DNA of 64,000 nucleotides from Lutibacter citreus (GTDB taxonomy: Bacteria; Bacteroidota; Bacteroidia; Flavobacteriales; Flavobacteriaceae). A program made the position numbers and the translations under genes. The stretch spans positions 62,001 through 126,000 of the forward strand of contig NZ_QEIH01000001.1 of assembly GCF_003260195.1 (NCBI RefSeq), written 5' to 3'. Below the pieces are notes generated by a model. It saw nothing but the letters and a program-made list of their open reading frames with translations. It was not told the origin of the DNA and ran no database searches. Below, piece by piece: positions 8,988 through 18,393 of this stretch. The first letter of the stretch is position 1, and each line of letters starts with the position of its first letter.

Positions 8988-10004
8988 ATGAAAGCAACAC
9001 AATACGAAGGGAATAAAACCTTCACAGTACTAGAAAAAGAAATTGAAGCTCCAGCAAAAGGAGAGGTTAGAATTAAAGTAGCATATGTTGGAGTTTGTGG
9101 TACGGATGTACACATTTACCATGGTATGATGGATAAGCGTGTTAAAATGCCAGAAACAATTGGTCATGAAATGTCTGGTATAATTGATGCCGTTGGAGAA
9201 GGTGTTTCTGAATATGCTGTTGGAGACAAAGTAGTGGTTCGTCCATTAGATGATCGTTTAGTAAAGCCTTCAGATAAAGGATTTAATCATATTTGTGAAG
9301 AGTTGAAGTTTGTTGGTATTGATAGTGAAGGTGCTATGCAACAATACTGGAATGTACCTGATTTTATTTTACATAAATTAAAAGCAGAAACAGATTTAAA
9401 ATTAGCAGCATTAATTGAGCCTTTATCAGTAGCAACGCATGATGTGCGTAGAAGTGGACTTGTAAAAGGAGAAACAGCTGTAGTTTTAGGTGGTGGTCCA
9501 ATAGGTCTATTAGTAGCTATGGTTGCTAAAGAAGTAGGAGCTCAAGTAATTGTTTCTGAAGTAAATCCTAAACGTGTTGCAAAAGCAAAAGAGTTAGGAT
9601 TTGATGCAGTAAACCCAATGGATGTTGATTTAGTAGAATATGTAAAAAGTAAAACAGAAAACCGTAGAGCAGATGTGGTTTTTGAAGTTGCAGGAGTACA
9701 ACCTACTTTAGATATTATGTGTGAAGTTGCAGGTATTCGTGGAAGAATATTAATGGTAGCTATTCATGGTGAGAAAAAACCAGTTGATTTATTTAAATTC
9801 TTTTGGAAAGAATTAAGTTTAATTGGAGCTCGTGTTTATGAAAAACAAGATTATGAAAAATCAATCAAATTAATCACAGCAAACGAATTACCATTTGAAC
9901 AAATGATTACAGATGTACAGCCATTAACAAATATTCAACAAGTATTTGAAAACATCGATAAAAAACCTGATGGAATGAAAGTGTTAATGGATTGTAGCCT
10001 TTAA
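8988..10004 (+). CDS. Medium-chain dehydrogenase, candidate 2-keto-3-deoxy-L-galactonate 5-dehydrogenase
   Basis: A 338-residue zinc-type alcohol dehydrogenase (MDR superfamily). Catalytic zinc residues Cys37 (GVCGTD), His60 and Glu61 (GHE) and the Rossmann motif GGGPIGLL (about 168-175) are present. The usual four-cysteine structural-zinc loop near residues 90-110 is absent; that segment has one Cys. In the published L-AHG pathway an MDR-type enzyme oxidises 2-keto-3-deoxy-L-galactonate to the 2,5-diketo acid and an SDR then reduces it to KDG. This gene and the SDR 75 bases downstream form exactly such a pair. Another polyol or sugar-acid dehydrogenase function is possible. Confidence 0.78.
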   Translation: MKATQYEGNKTFTVLEKEIEAPAKGEVRIKVAYVGVCGTDVHIYHGMMDKRVKMPETIGHEMSGIIDAVGEGVSEYAVGDKVVVRPLDDRLVKPSDKGFNHICEELKFVGIDSEGAMQQYWNVPDFILHKLKAETDLKLAALIEPLSVATHDVRRSGLVKGETAVVLGGGPIGLLVAMVAKEVGAQVIVSEVNPKRVAKAKELGFDAVNPMDVDLVEYVKSKTENRRADVVFEVAGVQPTLDIMCEVAGIRGRILMVAIHGEKKPVDLFKFFWKELSLIGARVYEKQDYEKSIKLITANELPFEQMITDVQPLTNIQQVFENIDKKPDGMKVLMDCSL

Positions 10005-10079
10005 TAATTTAATAAAAAATAAATAGAAGTGATTCCTAGCTAATGCAAAGAATCACTTCAATTAATAAAAAGTATAAAA

Positions 10080-10850
10080 ATGAGTATTTTAGATAAATTC
10101 AGTTTAGAAGGAAAAACAGCATTAGTAACAGGTTGTAAAAGAGGTATTGGATTAGCAATGGCTGTTGGTTTAGCAGAAGCAGGAGCTAACATTATTGGTG
10201 TGTCAGCTTCTTTAGAAAAAGAAGGAAGTGAAGTTGAAAAAGCTGTAAAAGCAGTAGGTAAAAACTTTAGCGCTTACAAATGTGATTTTTCAGATAGAAA
10301 AGCATTGTATGCGTTTATTGCTGAAGTAAAAAAAGATCATCCACAAGTTGATATTTTGGTAAACAATGCAGGAACTATTTTAAGAGCTCCAGCTGCTGAA
10401 CATCCAGATGAAATGTGGGATAAAGTAATTGAAGTAAATCAAAACGCTCAGTTTATTTTAACTAGAGAGTTTGGTAGAGATATGATTGCAAGAGGTTCTG
10501 GAAAAGTAATTTTCACAGCTTCATTATTAACTTTCCAAGGAGGAATTACAGTGCCAGGTTACGCAGCAAGTAAAGGAGCTATTGGTCAAATGACTATGGC
10601 TTTTGCTAACGAATGGGCAGGAAAAGGAGTAAATGTAAATGCAATTGCACCAGGTTATATTTCAACAGATAACACAGAAGCATTAAGAAACGATCCAGTA
10701 AGATCAGAATCTATTTTATCACGTATTCCAGCAGGACGTTGGGGTGACGCAGTAGATTTTGCAGGACCAACCGTATTTTTAGCATCAGAAGCTGCAGCTT
10801 ATATGCACGGAGCAGTAGTGCTTGTTGATGGTGGATGGATGGGTAGATAA
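10080..10850 (+). CDS. KduD-like SDR, candidate 2,5-diketo-3-deoxy-L-galactonate 5-reductase
   Basis: A 256-residue classical short-chain dehydrogenase. It has the cofactor loop TGCKRGIG (17-24), NNAG (95-98), and the catalytic Ser148, Tyr161 and Lys165 (YAASK). The closest well-known type is KduD / 2-dehydro-3-deoxy-D-gluconate 5-dehydrogenase. With the preceding MDR enzyme it would invert C5 of the keto-deoxy acid by oxidation and reduction, giving KDG for kdgK and eda. The two genes form one transcription unit closed by a strong terminator at 10874. The reaction direction is inferred from context. Confidence 0.8.
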   Translation: MSILDKFSLEGKTALVTGCKRGIGLAMAVGLAEAGANIIGVSASLEKEGSEVEKAVKAVGKNFSAYKCDFSDRKALYAFIAEVKKDHPQVDILVNNAGTILRAPAAEHPDEMWDKVIEVNQNAQFILTREFGRDMIARGSGKVIFTASLLTFQGGITVPGYAASKGAIGQMTMAFANEWAGKGVNVNAIAPGYISTDNTEALRNDPVRSESILSRIPAGRWGDAVDFAGPTVFLASEAAAYMHGAVVLVDGGWMGR

Positions 10851-10873
10851 TACCTAGTTTAAAAACTAAATTT

Positions 10874-10909
10874 AAAAGTTAGAAGGTGAAATCTCCTTCT
10901 AACTTTTTT
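10874..10909 (+). terminator. Rho-independent terminator after the SDR gene
   Basis: A perfect 13-base-pair stem (AAAAGTTAGAAGG and its complement) with an 8-base loop ends in a run of six T. It lies 24 bases after the SDR stop and separates the MDR-SDR unit from the next operon. Confidence 0.9.
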
Positions 10910-11126
10910 CTCAATAAATATTCCAAATAATCTTACCTATAAAAGAAGTATACTTCTAGGCAACGGTTTATTTAGATGATTTTAACTTCTTGTTAAAAGA
11001 TATTTTAAATGAAAGTTGACTTTTAGAAACTTCATTTTTGAATATTAAATAGATTATATAAAAGGAAAACTGCCATAATATTGGATTATTATAGAAAAAA
11101 GAAACCACTAAATTAAAATTAATAAC

Positions 11127-12581
11127 ATGTCAGAAATTAAAGATTATCAGTTATTTATTAATGGAGAATGGAGAACTTCAACTTCAGGAGAAACTATTGA
11201 TATTATAAGTCCTTCAACAGAAGAAGTAGTAGCACGTGTGCAAAATGGTACTTCAGAAGAAGCATTAGAGGCATTACAAGCTGCTGAAAAAGCTCAAAAA
11301 GAGTGGAGAAAATTACCAGCTCGTTCTAGAGCAGATTTATTATATAAGTTAGCTAATGAAATTAAAGCTAATTCAGATTTTTTAGCTGAATTATTAGTTA
11401 AAGAGCAAGGAAAATTATTAAAAGTAGCAAAAGGAGAAGTTGCAGTTACAGCTTCTTTTATTGAATATGCTTGTGAAGGTGCTCGTAGAATTGAAGGAGA
11501 TATTATTCCTTCTGACAATCCAAATGAACAAATTTGGATTCAAAAAATACCTCGTGGTGTTGTGGTGGCAATTACTGCTTGGAATTTCCCACTAGCATTA
11601 GCAGGTCGTAAATTAGGACCAGCTTTAATAGCCGGAAATACAATTGTAATTAAACCAACTTCTGAAACTCCTTTGGCAACTTTAGAGTTAGGGAACTTAG
11701 CAAACAAAGTAGGAATTCCTGCAGGTGTAATTAATATTTTAACAGGACCAGGAAGAGCAATGGGTAATGCATTGGTTGAAAGTCCAATTACTAAAATGGT
11801 AACTATGACTGGTTCTACTCCAGTTGGGCAACAAATTGCGCGTAACGCGGCAAATAACTTAACACATGTTCAATTAGAATTAGGAGGGAAAGCACCTTTT
11901 ATTGTATTTGAAGATGCAGATATTGATGCAGCTGTAGATTCAGCATTGCATTCTCGTTTTGATAATTGTGGTCAGGTTTGTACATGTAATGAACGTATGT
12001 ATGTACACGAAGATGTGTATGATGTGTTTATGGAAAAATTCATTGCTAAAACAAAAGCAATTAAAGTTGGTAACCCAATGTTAGATGAAACTGATATGGG
12101 ACCAAAAGTGAATAAAACCGAATTAGAACATATGGAGCACTTAGTAAAAGTAAGTGTTGAAGAAGGAGCTACTGTTGCAACTGGAGGTAAAAGACCAGAA
12201 GGACCTGAATTTGAAAAAGGATATTGGTTTGAACCAACTGTTCTTACAAATGTAACTCAAGATATGACAATTGTTCATGAAGAATCATTCGGGCCTATTT
12301 TACCAGTATTAAAATTTAGTTCTTTTGATGAAGTAATTGGTTTTGCAAATGACTGTGAGTATGGTTTAGCTGCAATGGTATTTACTAACAATATGAATAC
12401 TATTATGAAATGTAATGATGAGTTGGAATACGGTGAAATTTATGTAAATAGAGGGCACGGTGAACAACACCAAGGATTTCATAATGGATATAAATTATCT
12501 GGTTCAGGTGGTGAAGATGGAAAGTATGGTTTTGAACAATATATGGAAAAGAAAACTTTCTATATAAAACATAAAGCTTAA
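11127..12581 (+). CDS. Aldehyde dehydrogenase, candidate 3,6-anhydro-L-galactose dehydrogenase
   Basis: A 484-residue NAD(P)-dependent aldehyde dehydrogenase with intact active site: Asn153 (AWNFP), Lys176, Glu251 (LELGGK) and catalytic Cys285 (CGQVC). The subfamily resembles lactaldehyde/glycolaldehyde dehydrogenases (AldA type), the same branch as characterised AHG dehydrogenases. It should oxidise AHG to 3,6-anhydro-L-galactonate, the substrate of the next gene's product. It begins a six-gene unit ending with GH117 at 19602. The specific substrate is inferred from the neighbouring cycloisomerase and GH117. Confidence 0.85.
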   Translation: MSEIKDYQLFINGEWRTSTSGETIDIISPSTEEVVARVQNGTSEEALEALQAAEKAQKEWRKLPARSRADLLYKLANEIKANSDFLAELLVKEQGKLLKVAKGEVAVTASFIEYACEGARRIEGDIIPSDNPNEQIWIQKIPRGVVVAITAWNFPLALAGRKLGPALIAGNTIVIKPTSETPLATLELGNLANKVGIPAGVINILTGPGRAMGNALVESPITKMVTMTGSTPVGQQIARNAANNLTHVQLELGGKAPFIVFEDADIDAAVDSALHSRFDNCGQVCTCNERMYVHEDVYDVFMEKFIAKTKAIKVGNPMLDETDMGPKVNKTELEHMEHLVKVSVEEGATVATGGKRPEGPEFEKGYWFEPTVLTNVTQDMTIVHEESFGPILPVLKFSSFDEVIGFANDCEYGLAAMVFTNNMNTIMKCNDELEYGEIYVNRGHGEQHQGFHNGYKLSGSGGEDGKYGFEQYMEKKTFYIKHKA

Positions 12582-12652
12582 TTAATTTTGGTAGAGGTGT
12601 TGGGTTACATTTTAAATTGTAGCTCAACATTCTTGTTTTTAAATAAATTATT

Positions 12653-13747
12653 ATGACTACAAAAATTTCAAAAATACAAACCCGTTTATTTACGGTTCCT
12701 TTACCAGAGGTAATGTCTGATGCAAAGCATGGAGATCATTACCATTTTGAGTTGGTAACTGTTACCATAACTTTAGAAGACGGAAGTGAAGGTACTGGTT
12801 ATACTTATACTGGAGGAAAAGGAGGTTTTGCAATTAAAGCAATGGTAGAACACGATTTTACAAATGTATTAATTGGTAAAGACGGAACTGATATTGAAGG
12901 AATCTATGATTTTTTAGAATGGCACGTACATTATGTAGGTCGTGGAGGAATTGCTTCATTTGCTATTTCTGCAGTAGATATTGCTTTATGGGATATTCGC
13001 TGTAAAAAACAAGGTTTACCTTTATGGAAAGTTGCCGGAGGAGCAAACAATACTTGTAAAGCATATTGTGGAGGTATTGATTTAATGTTTCCAATTGAAA
13101 AGTTGTTAAACAATATGAAAGGATACCTTGAAAAAGGTTTTAAAGCTGTTAAAATTAAAATTGGTCGTGAAAATTTACAAGAAGATTTAGATCGAATCAA
13201 AGCAGTGAGAGAATATATTGGGCCAGATGTTACCTTTATGGTAGATGCTAATTATTCTATGACTGTTGAAAAAGCAATTAAAGCAATTGAAGGCTTTAAG
13301 CAATACGATATTACTTGGTTTGAAGAGCCAATTATTCCGGATAACTATAAAGGTTTTGGAGAAATTGCTGAGAAAACAGGATTTCCTTTAGCAATGGGAG
13401 AAAACCTACATACAATTCATGAGTTTGAATATGCATTGGATCAAGCAAAATTATCTTTTGTTCAACCAGATGCTTCAAATTGTGGAGGTGTTACAGGATG
13501 GTTAGCTGCTGCAAAACTAGCTGCAAAACACAATATTCCAGCTTGTTCACACGGAATGCAAGAATTACATGTAAGTTTAGTTTCTTCTCAACCTAATTCA
13601 GGTTGGTTAGAAGTACATAGTTTCCCAATTGATGAATATACTACTAGACCATTAGTAGTTGAAAATTATAGAGCAGTTGCACCAGATTATCCAGGGGTAG
13701 GTGTAATATTTGACTGGGAAAAATTAAGTCCTTACGAAGAGAAATAA
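12653..13747 (+). CDS. Enolase-superfamily 3,6-anhydro-L-galactonate cycloisomerase
   Basis: A 364-residue mandelate-racemase-type enolase-superfamily enzyme. Lys167/Lys169 (KIKIG), metal ligands Asp198, Glu224 and Glu250, and His300 (CSHGMQ) are all in place. In agar degraders, enzymes of this group open the anhydro ring of 3,6-anhydro-L-galactonate to give 2-keto-3-deoxy-L-galactonate. It follows the AHG dehydrogenase by 71 bases and shares its direction. Without the neighbours it could be read as a galactonate-type dehydratase; with them, cycloisomerase is the best call. Confidence 0.83.
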   Translation: MTTKISKIQTRLFTVPLPEVMSDAKHGDHYHFELVTVTITLEDGSEGTGYTYTGGKGGFAIKAMVEHDFTNVLIGKDGTDIEGIYDFLEWHVHYVGRGGIASFAISAVDIALWDIRCKKQGLPLWKVAGGANNTCKAYCGGIDLMFPIEKLLNNMKGYLEKGFKAVKIKIGRENLQEDLDRIKAVREYIGPDVTFMVDANYSMTVEKAIKAIEGFKQYDITWFEEPIIPDNYKGFGEIAEKTGFPLAMGENLHTIHEFEYALDQAKLSFVQPDASNCGGVTGWLAAAKLAAKHNIPACSHGMQELHVSLVSSQPNSGWLEVHSFPIDEYTTRPLVVENYRAVAPDYPGVGVIFDWEKLSPYEEK

Positions 13748-13776
13748 AATAAGAAGTTAACCAAATATACAATCTT

Positions 13777-14823
13777 ATGAATATAAATAAATCAGATTTT
13801 GGAGCTTTAAAGGGCGAAAAAATTAATATATATACATTAAAAAATAATAATGGAGTAGAAGTGAAAGTTACTAATTACGGTGCTACTATTACTTCATTAA
13901 TTGTTCCAAATTCAAAAGGAGAATTAGAAAATATAGTTTGTGGTTTTGATACTCTTGAAGGGTATTTTGGCAAAGACTATGTTGAAAATTCACCTTATTT
14001 TGGAAGTACCGTTGGGCGTTATTGTTCTCAAATAAAAGATGCAAAATTTACGTTGAATGGTAAAGAGTATCAATTAGCTAAAAACGCTGGAGATAATAAT
14101 TTGCACGGTGGTAAAGTTGGTTTTGATAAAAGAATTTGGAACGCAGAAATAGTTGAATGTGAAGGTTATTCTTCAATAAAAATGTCTTTAACAAGTAAAG
14201 ATTTGGAAGAAGGTTTTCCTGGAAATGTTGAAGTTACAGTACTGTTTAGTTTAACTGAAAACAACGAGTTAAGAATTGATTATAGTGCAACTCCAGATCA
14301 AGATACTCCATTGGCTATTACCAATCATTCGTATTTTAACCTAGATGCTTTTTCTGAAACTGTTGAAAATCACATTGCTCAAGTAAATACTTCAAAAAGA
14401 CAAGCAATGGATGAAACTGGAGCAGGAACAGGTGAAATATTAAATGTAATAGGTAAAGCAGATGATTTAACCCAAGGGAAAAGAATTGGTGATGTGCAAG
14501 AAGCAATGGGAGATGGTTTTGAAAATTTTTATGTGTTTGATAATGCCGATTTTAAATTACAGGAAGTTGCAAAAATTAAATCTGTAAAATCAGGTAGATC
14601 TTTAACTGTATCTAGTACTGAGCCTTGTATGTTATTATATACGGGTAAATACACTTCTGATGCTATTAAGAGAGAAAGTGGGCAGCAATATGGAAAATAT
14701 AAAGGTTTTTGTTGTGAAACACATCGCTACCAAAATGGACCAAATATTGCAAACTCTCCTAAAACTATTACAAAAGCAGGAGAAAAATTTAAAAGTACAA
14801 CCATCTTTAAATTCGGATGGTAA
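13777..14823 (+). CDS. galM: Aldose 1-epimerase (mutarotase)
   Basis: A 348-residue galactose-mutarotase family protein of usual length. NNLHGGKVGFDKRIW (about 109-123) holds the catalytic His. ITNHSYFNL (about 187-195) has the second His, and a C-terminal CCETHRYQNGPN carries the glutamate region. It interconverts alpha and beta D-galactose in the cytoplasm, preparing galactose from the algal galactan for the Leloir enzymes, which lie outside this window. It has no signal peptide. Confidence 0.9.
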   Translation: MNINKSDFGALKGEKINIYTLKNNNGVEVKVTNYGATITSLIVPNSKGELENIVCGFDTLEGYFGKDYVENSPYFGSTVGRYCSQIKDAKFTLNGKEYQLAKNAGDNNLHGGKVGFDKRIWNAEIVECEGYSSIKMSLTSKDLEEGFPGNVEVTVLFSLTENNELRIDYSATPDQDTPLAITNHSYFNLDAFSETVENHIAQVNTSKRQAMDETGAGTGEILNVIGKADDLTQGKRIGDVQEAMGDGFENFYVFDNADFKLQEVAKIKSVKSGRSLTVSSTEPCMLLYTGKYTSDAIKRESGQQYGKYKGFCCETHRYQNGPNIANSPKTITKAGEKFKSTTIFKFGW

Positions 14824-14858
14824 TTAAAATTTAACCAAATACTTAAAACTTTATAATT

Positions 14859-15872
14859 ATGATTGAAGGAATTATTATAGCAATTGGTGCCGGACTAATG
14901 CTAGGGCTTTATGCATTGCCTGAAAAATTCACAAAAGATTTTAAATTTGAAAATACATGGGGGCTTTTCTTTATGTTAACAATGTTTTTAGTACCAATTA
15001 TAGCATCTACATTTCTTATAAAAGATTTTAGTGGTGTATTTGCTGCTGTGCCAACTGATATTTTAGTTAAAATGGCAGGAGCAAGTGTTCTTTGGGGAAT
15101 AGGAGTAATGATGTGGGGTAAAGCAATAAATCATATTGGTTTATCACTTGGTTTTTCTCTTTTTATAGGAACTGTAATATTAGTAGGTTCTGTTTTACCA
15201 TTTGTTGTAGAAGGATTACCTGAAGGCAACGTATTTTTTACAATCTTAGGAGGTATTTTTGTTGTTTTATTAGGTGTTTTATTTAATGGGCAAGCAGGTT
15301 TCACTAGAGAGTTAGATGAGATTGCAGCAGGAAAAAATAAAAAGGAAAAAGGTTCAATGGTTACTGGGATTTCTATAGCAGTAGTTGGGGGTTTATTAGC
15401 TACTGGTTTTAGTTATGCAAATGCCGTTGGAAGACCATATATTCACGAAGCTTGTCAGGCTGCAGGAAATGCTGAATGGATTACAGCTGTAGGTGTTATG
15501 TTTCCAATTTTTATAAGTGGAGGTATTGTAATGGCAGCTTATTTTGCATATCAATTAACAACTAAAAAAGCTTGGGGAGATTTTAAAACTCCCAATTTTG
15601 CTAAAAACTTTTGGTTAATATTAATTATGGCGGTATTCCATTATGCAGCATCTGCTTTATTTGCTTTTGCAGCATTTAAATTAGGTGAAATAGGAAATAC
15701 TGTTGGGTATGCTATTTTTAATACATCTTGTGTTGCTACTGCAATAGTAAGTGGAATTATTACTAAAGAATGGGTAGACGCATCAAGTAAAGCTAAGAAT
15801 TATTTATATCTAAGTTTAGCTTGTATGATTTTTGGAATTGTAATAATCGCAGTAGGAAACGGAATAGCTTAA
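14859..15872 (+). CDS. RhaT/GRP-like sugar permease, candidate anhydrogalactose transporter
   Basis: A 337-residue inner-membrane protein with about ten hydrophobic segments (for example 1-18, 36-54, 66-84, 95-115 and 300-336). The pattern resembles L-rhamnose:proton symporters and GRP-type glucose permeases of the drug/metabolite transporter superfamily. It lies between the mutarotase and a GH2 gene, with only four bases to the latter. The likely cargo is a monosaccharide released by exo-enzymes, either AHG or galactose; the sequence does not say which. It is the only evident sugar importer in the agar locus. Confidence 0.75.
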   Translation: MIEGIIIAIGAGLMLGLYALPEKFTKDFKFENTWGLFFMLTMFLVPIIASTFLIKDFSGVFAAVPTDILVKMAGASVLWGIGVMMWGKAINHIGLSLGFSLFIGTVILVGSVLPFVVEGLPEGNVFFTILGGIFVVLLGVLFNGQAGFTRELDEIAAGKNKKEKGSMVTGISIAVVGGLLATGFSYANAVGRPYIHEACQAAGNAEWITAVGVMFPIFISGGIVMAAYFAYQLTTKKAWGDFKTPNFAKNFWLILIMAVFHYAASALFAFAAFKLGEIGNTVGYAIFNTSCVATAIVSGIITKEWVDASSKAKNYLYLSLACMIFGIVIIAVGNGIA

Positions 15873-15876
15873 AAAT

Positions 15877-18387
15877 ATGAGAAAAATAATTTTAATTTTA
15901 GGTTTTTTCTTAATTTCATTATATGGAATTTCGCAGCCAAGTACAATAAGTAACCATAATAATAACAGCCAGTTAATAACTAGCTTAGATGGTTATAAGT
16001 GGAAAATGAAGATGATGCTTCCAGGAGAAGGTATTAAACATGGCTTGAATGAATTACCTCCGGGTGATATTGAAACCTTGGTTTGGAACCCAGCAAAAGT
16101 ACCTGGAGATGTTTATACAGATTTATGGAAGGTAGGAGCTATTGAAGACCCTTACTTCGGAAGAAATAGTGTAAAAGCCCAATGGGTTATGCAATATGAA
16201 TGGTGGTATTCAGTTCAATTTAAAGTAAATCAAGATTTGAGCGATAAAGTAGCTCGATTGGATTTTGAATCTGTAGATCACGAATGTGATATTTGGTTAA
16301 ATGGTCATTTTATAGGAAGCCATAAAGGTTCTTTTTCTTCTTTTTCATTTGATGTAAATGATGCTATTCAAACTAATAAACATTGGTTAAAAGCAACTAA
16401 TATGTTAGTGATAAGATTAGCTCCACCACCACAAGTGAATGCTAAAGTAGCAGGTTTAAAAACACCTTGGTTTGGTGATTATTGGAGAGATTTAATTCCT
16501 TTTGGTATTACAGGTTCAATAGATTTGGTTTTTACGGGTAAATCTAGAATATTAGATGTTTATGCTAAACCAAATGTTGTGAGTGAAAAAAAGGCTTCAG
16601 TAACATTTGAAATTGAAGTTGAAAATACTGAAAAAGTAGCTAAAGAAAAGAATATTACAATTTCCTTTAAAGGGAAGAATTTTAACGGCAAACAACAAAC
16701 TGTAAGCTTTAAAAAATTATTACAACCAGGAAAACAAGTTGTAAAGAAAGAGATTGAAGTTGATAATCCTCAACTTTGGTGGCCTTGGGATTTAGGAAAA
16801 CCAAACTTATATGAAGCTAAAGTTTCTTTGGATGATGGTAAAATAAATCAAGATTTTAAAGAGATTACATACGGTTTGCGTAAAGTTGAAATGGCTTGGA
16901 ATCCAGGTTTTACAAAGGATGAAGTTTCTTTTCCTAGAACAACAATGATTAATGGAAAGAAAATATTTATCCGTTCTGCATGTTGGGGAGGTCCACCAGA
17001 TATTTTTGTTGGAAGAACTTCAGAAGAAAAATATAGAAAGTTAATTGCATTGGCGAAAGAGGCTAATATGAATAACATTCGTATTTTTGGATGGCATCCA
17101 CCTGAAATTCCACTTTTTTATAAGTTATGTAACGAGCAAGGAATTTCGGTTTGGCAAGATATTATTCCTTTAGGAACTGGAAATATTCCTAGAGATCCAG
17201 AGTTATTAGAACGTATTTATCAAGAAGGTGAGAATGTAATTAAAAACAGAAGAAACAATCCGTCTATAATTATGATGGAAGGTGGTGAAGAAATGTTGTT
17301 GAGAGCAAGTGATGCTCAATATGCAAACAACTTTTTAAAAACGTTGGGTAAAAGATATCAAGGTATGGTAGATTTACCTTATGTGCCAGATTCTCCATTA
17401 ACATGTCACGTTTCTCAAGAAGCTGGTTATAAACCAAAAGAAGCAGTACACGCTTTAGCGTATTTTTATGGAATGGGTAAAAAGCCAATGGAAGATTGGT
17501 ATAAATCTTTAGATTATCCAATTGTGCCAGAATTAGCTATTACATCTGTGCCTAATGTTGAAAGTTTGAAGAAATTTATTCCTGAAAATGAATTGTGGCC
17601 ACCAGGACCAAGTTGGGGACACCATTGGGCGGATTTAGATAGATTAAGAATTCAAAATTTTGATGCTTTTGGAGATGAGAAAAAGGGATCGTTGCAAGAA
17701 TTTGTAAACGCTACACAGGACGCTCAAGGGATCATTTTTCAATTATCAATAGAACATTTCAGAAGAAATAAACCAAGAACTAGTGGAGTTGCATTATGTC
17801 ATTTTATTACCTATTGGCCAGATATGAAATGGGGGATGATTGATAATTATTTACAGCCAAAACGTTCTTTTGAATATGTGAAAACGGCATATCAACCAGT
17901 TTTGGTTAATTTAAACTTTGCAAAACGTAGATGGTTAAATTCTGAGACTTTTAAAGGGCAATTTTGGATTGTAAATGATTTTTATAAAAAATATAAAAAT
18001 TGTAAAGTATCATATTCAATTTTAGATGATAATAATAAAGTGTTGAAAAAATCTTCTTTTGAAGTTAATAAAATTGAAGAAAATAGTTCTAAACAATTTT
18101 TTGAATTAGAAGCAAATGTTCTTAAAAACGTAGAGAAAAATTTCTATGTAAATATGGAACTCACTGATGAAAATGGAGCTATTTTATCTTCAAACGAGTA
18201 TATGTTTTTAATTGGAAATAAAAAAGAGGCTGCAGAAAAATTCAAGAAAATGGGTGAACAAATTAGAGCTAGAAACGAAGTATATTCATACGGTAACTAT
18301 TACCGATTTTTTGAGCAATATACAGGTGAAAGCACTAAGCCACTTGAAAGTAAAAGAGATACAATTAAAACAAGAGGATTTAAATAA
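15877..18387 (+). CDS. GH2 mannosidase-like exo-glycosidase with unusual acid/base motif
   Basis: An 836-residue exported protein (signal peptide ending GISQ). A GH2 sugar-binding domain (about 60-200) and an immunoglobulin-like domain precede a barrel most like GH2 beta-mannosidases and related exo-enzymes. The usual WNGNNE acid/base motif reads MMEGGEE (about 464-470), keeping the final Glu. The nucleophile region reads VPELAITSVP, corresponding to SEFGFQS-type motifs. Between the permease and GH117 it may act on agar or porphyran oligosaccharides, perhaps on a galactose or modified galactose end. The substrate is uncertain; beta-mannosidase annotation by similarity would be risky. Confidence 0.7.
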   Translation: MRKIILILGFFLISLYGISQPSTISNHNNNSQLITSLDGYKWKMKMMLPGEGIKHGLNELPPGDIETLVWNPAKVPGDVYTDLWKVGAIEDPYFGRNSVKAQWVMQYEWWYSVQFKVNQDLSDKVARLDFESVDHECDIWLNGHFIGSHKGSFSSFSFDVNDAIQTNKHWLKATNMLVIRLAPPPQVNAKVAGLKTPWFGDYWRDLIPFGITGSIDLVFTGKSRILDVYAKPNVVSEKKASVTFEIEVENTEKVAKEKNITISFKGKNFNGKQQTVSFKKLLQPGKQVVKKEIEVDNPQLWWPWDLGKPNLYEAKVSLDDGKINQDFKEITYGLRKVEMAWNPGFTKDEVSFPRTTMINGKKIFIRSACWGGPPDIFVGRTSEEKYRKLIALAKEANMNNIRIFGWHPPEIPLFYKLCNEQGISVWQDIIPLGTGNIPRDPELLERIYQEGENVIKNRRNNPSIIMMEGGEEMLLRASDAQYANNFLKTLGKRYQGMVDLPYVPDSPLTCHVSQEAGYKPKEAVHALAYFYGMGKKPMEDWYKSLDYPIVPELAITSVPNVESLKKFIPENELWPPGPSWGHHWADLDRLRIQNFDAFGDEKKGSLQEFVNATQDAQGIIFQLSIEHFRRNKPRTSGVALCHFITYWPDMKWGMIDNYLQPKRSFEYVKTAYQPVLVNLNFAKRRWLNSETFKGQFWIVNDFYKKYKNCKVSYSILDDNNKVLKKSSFEVNKIEENSSKQFFELEANVLKNVEKNFYVNMELTDENGAILSSNEYMFLIGNKKEAAEKFKKMGEQIRARNEVYSYGNYYRFFEQYTGESTKPLESKRDTIKTRGFK

Positions 18388-18393
18388 AATAAA

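Noticed and set aside
15877..18387. Annotating the second GH2 simply as beta-mannosidase
   Set aside because: The acid/base motif is altered and the locus is for galactan, so the name would mislead.
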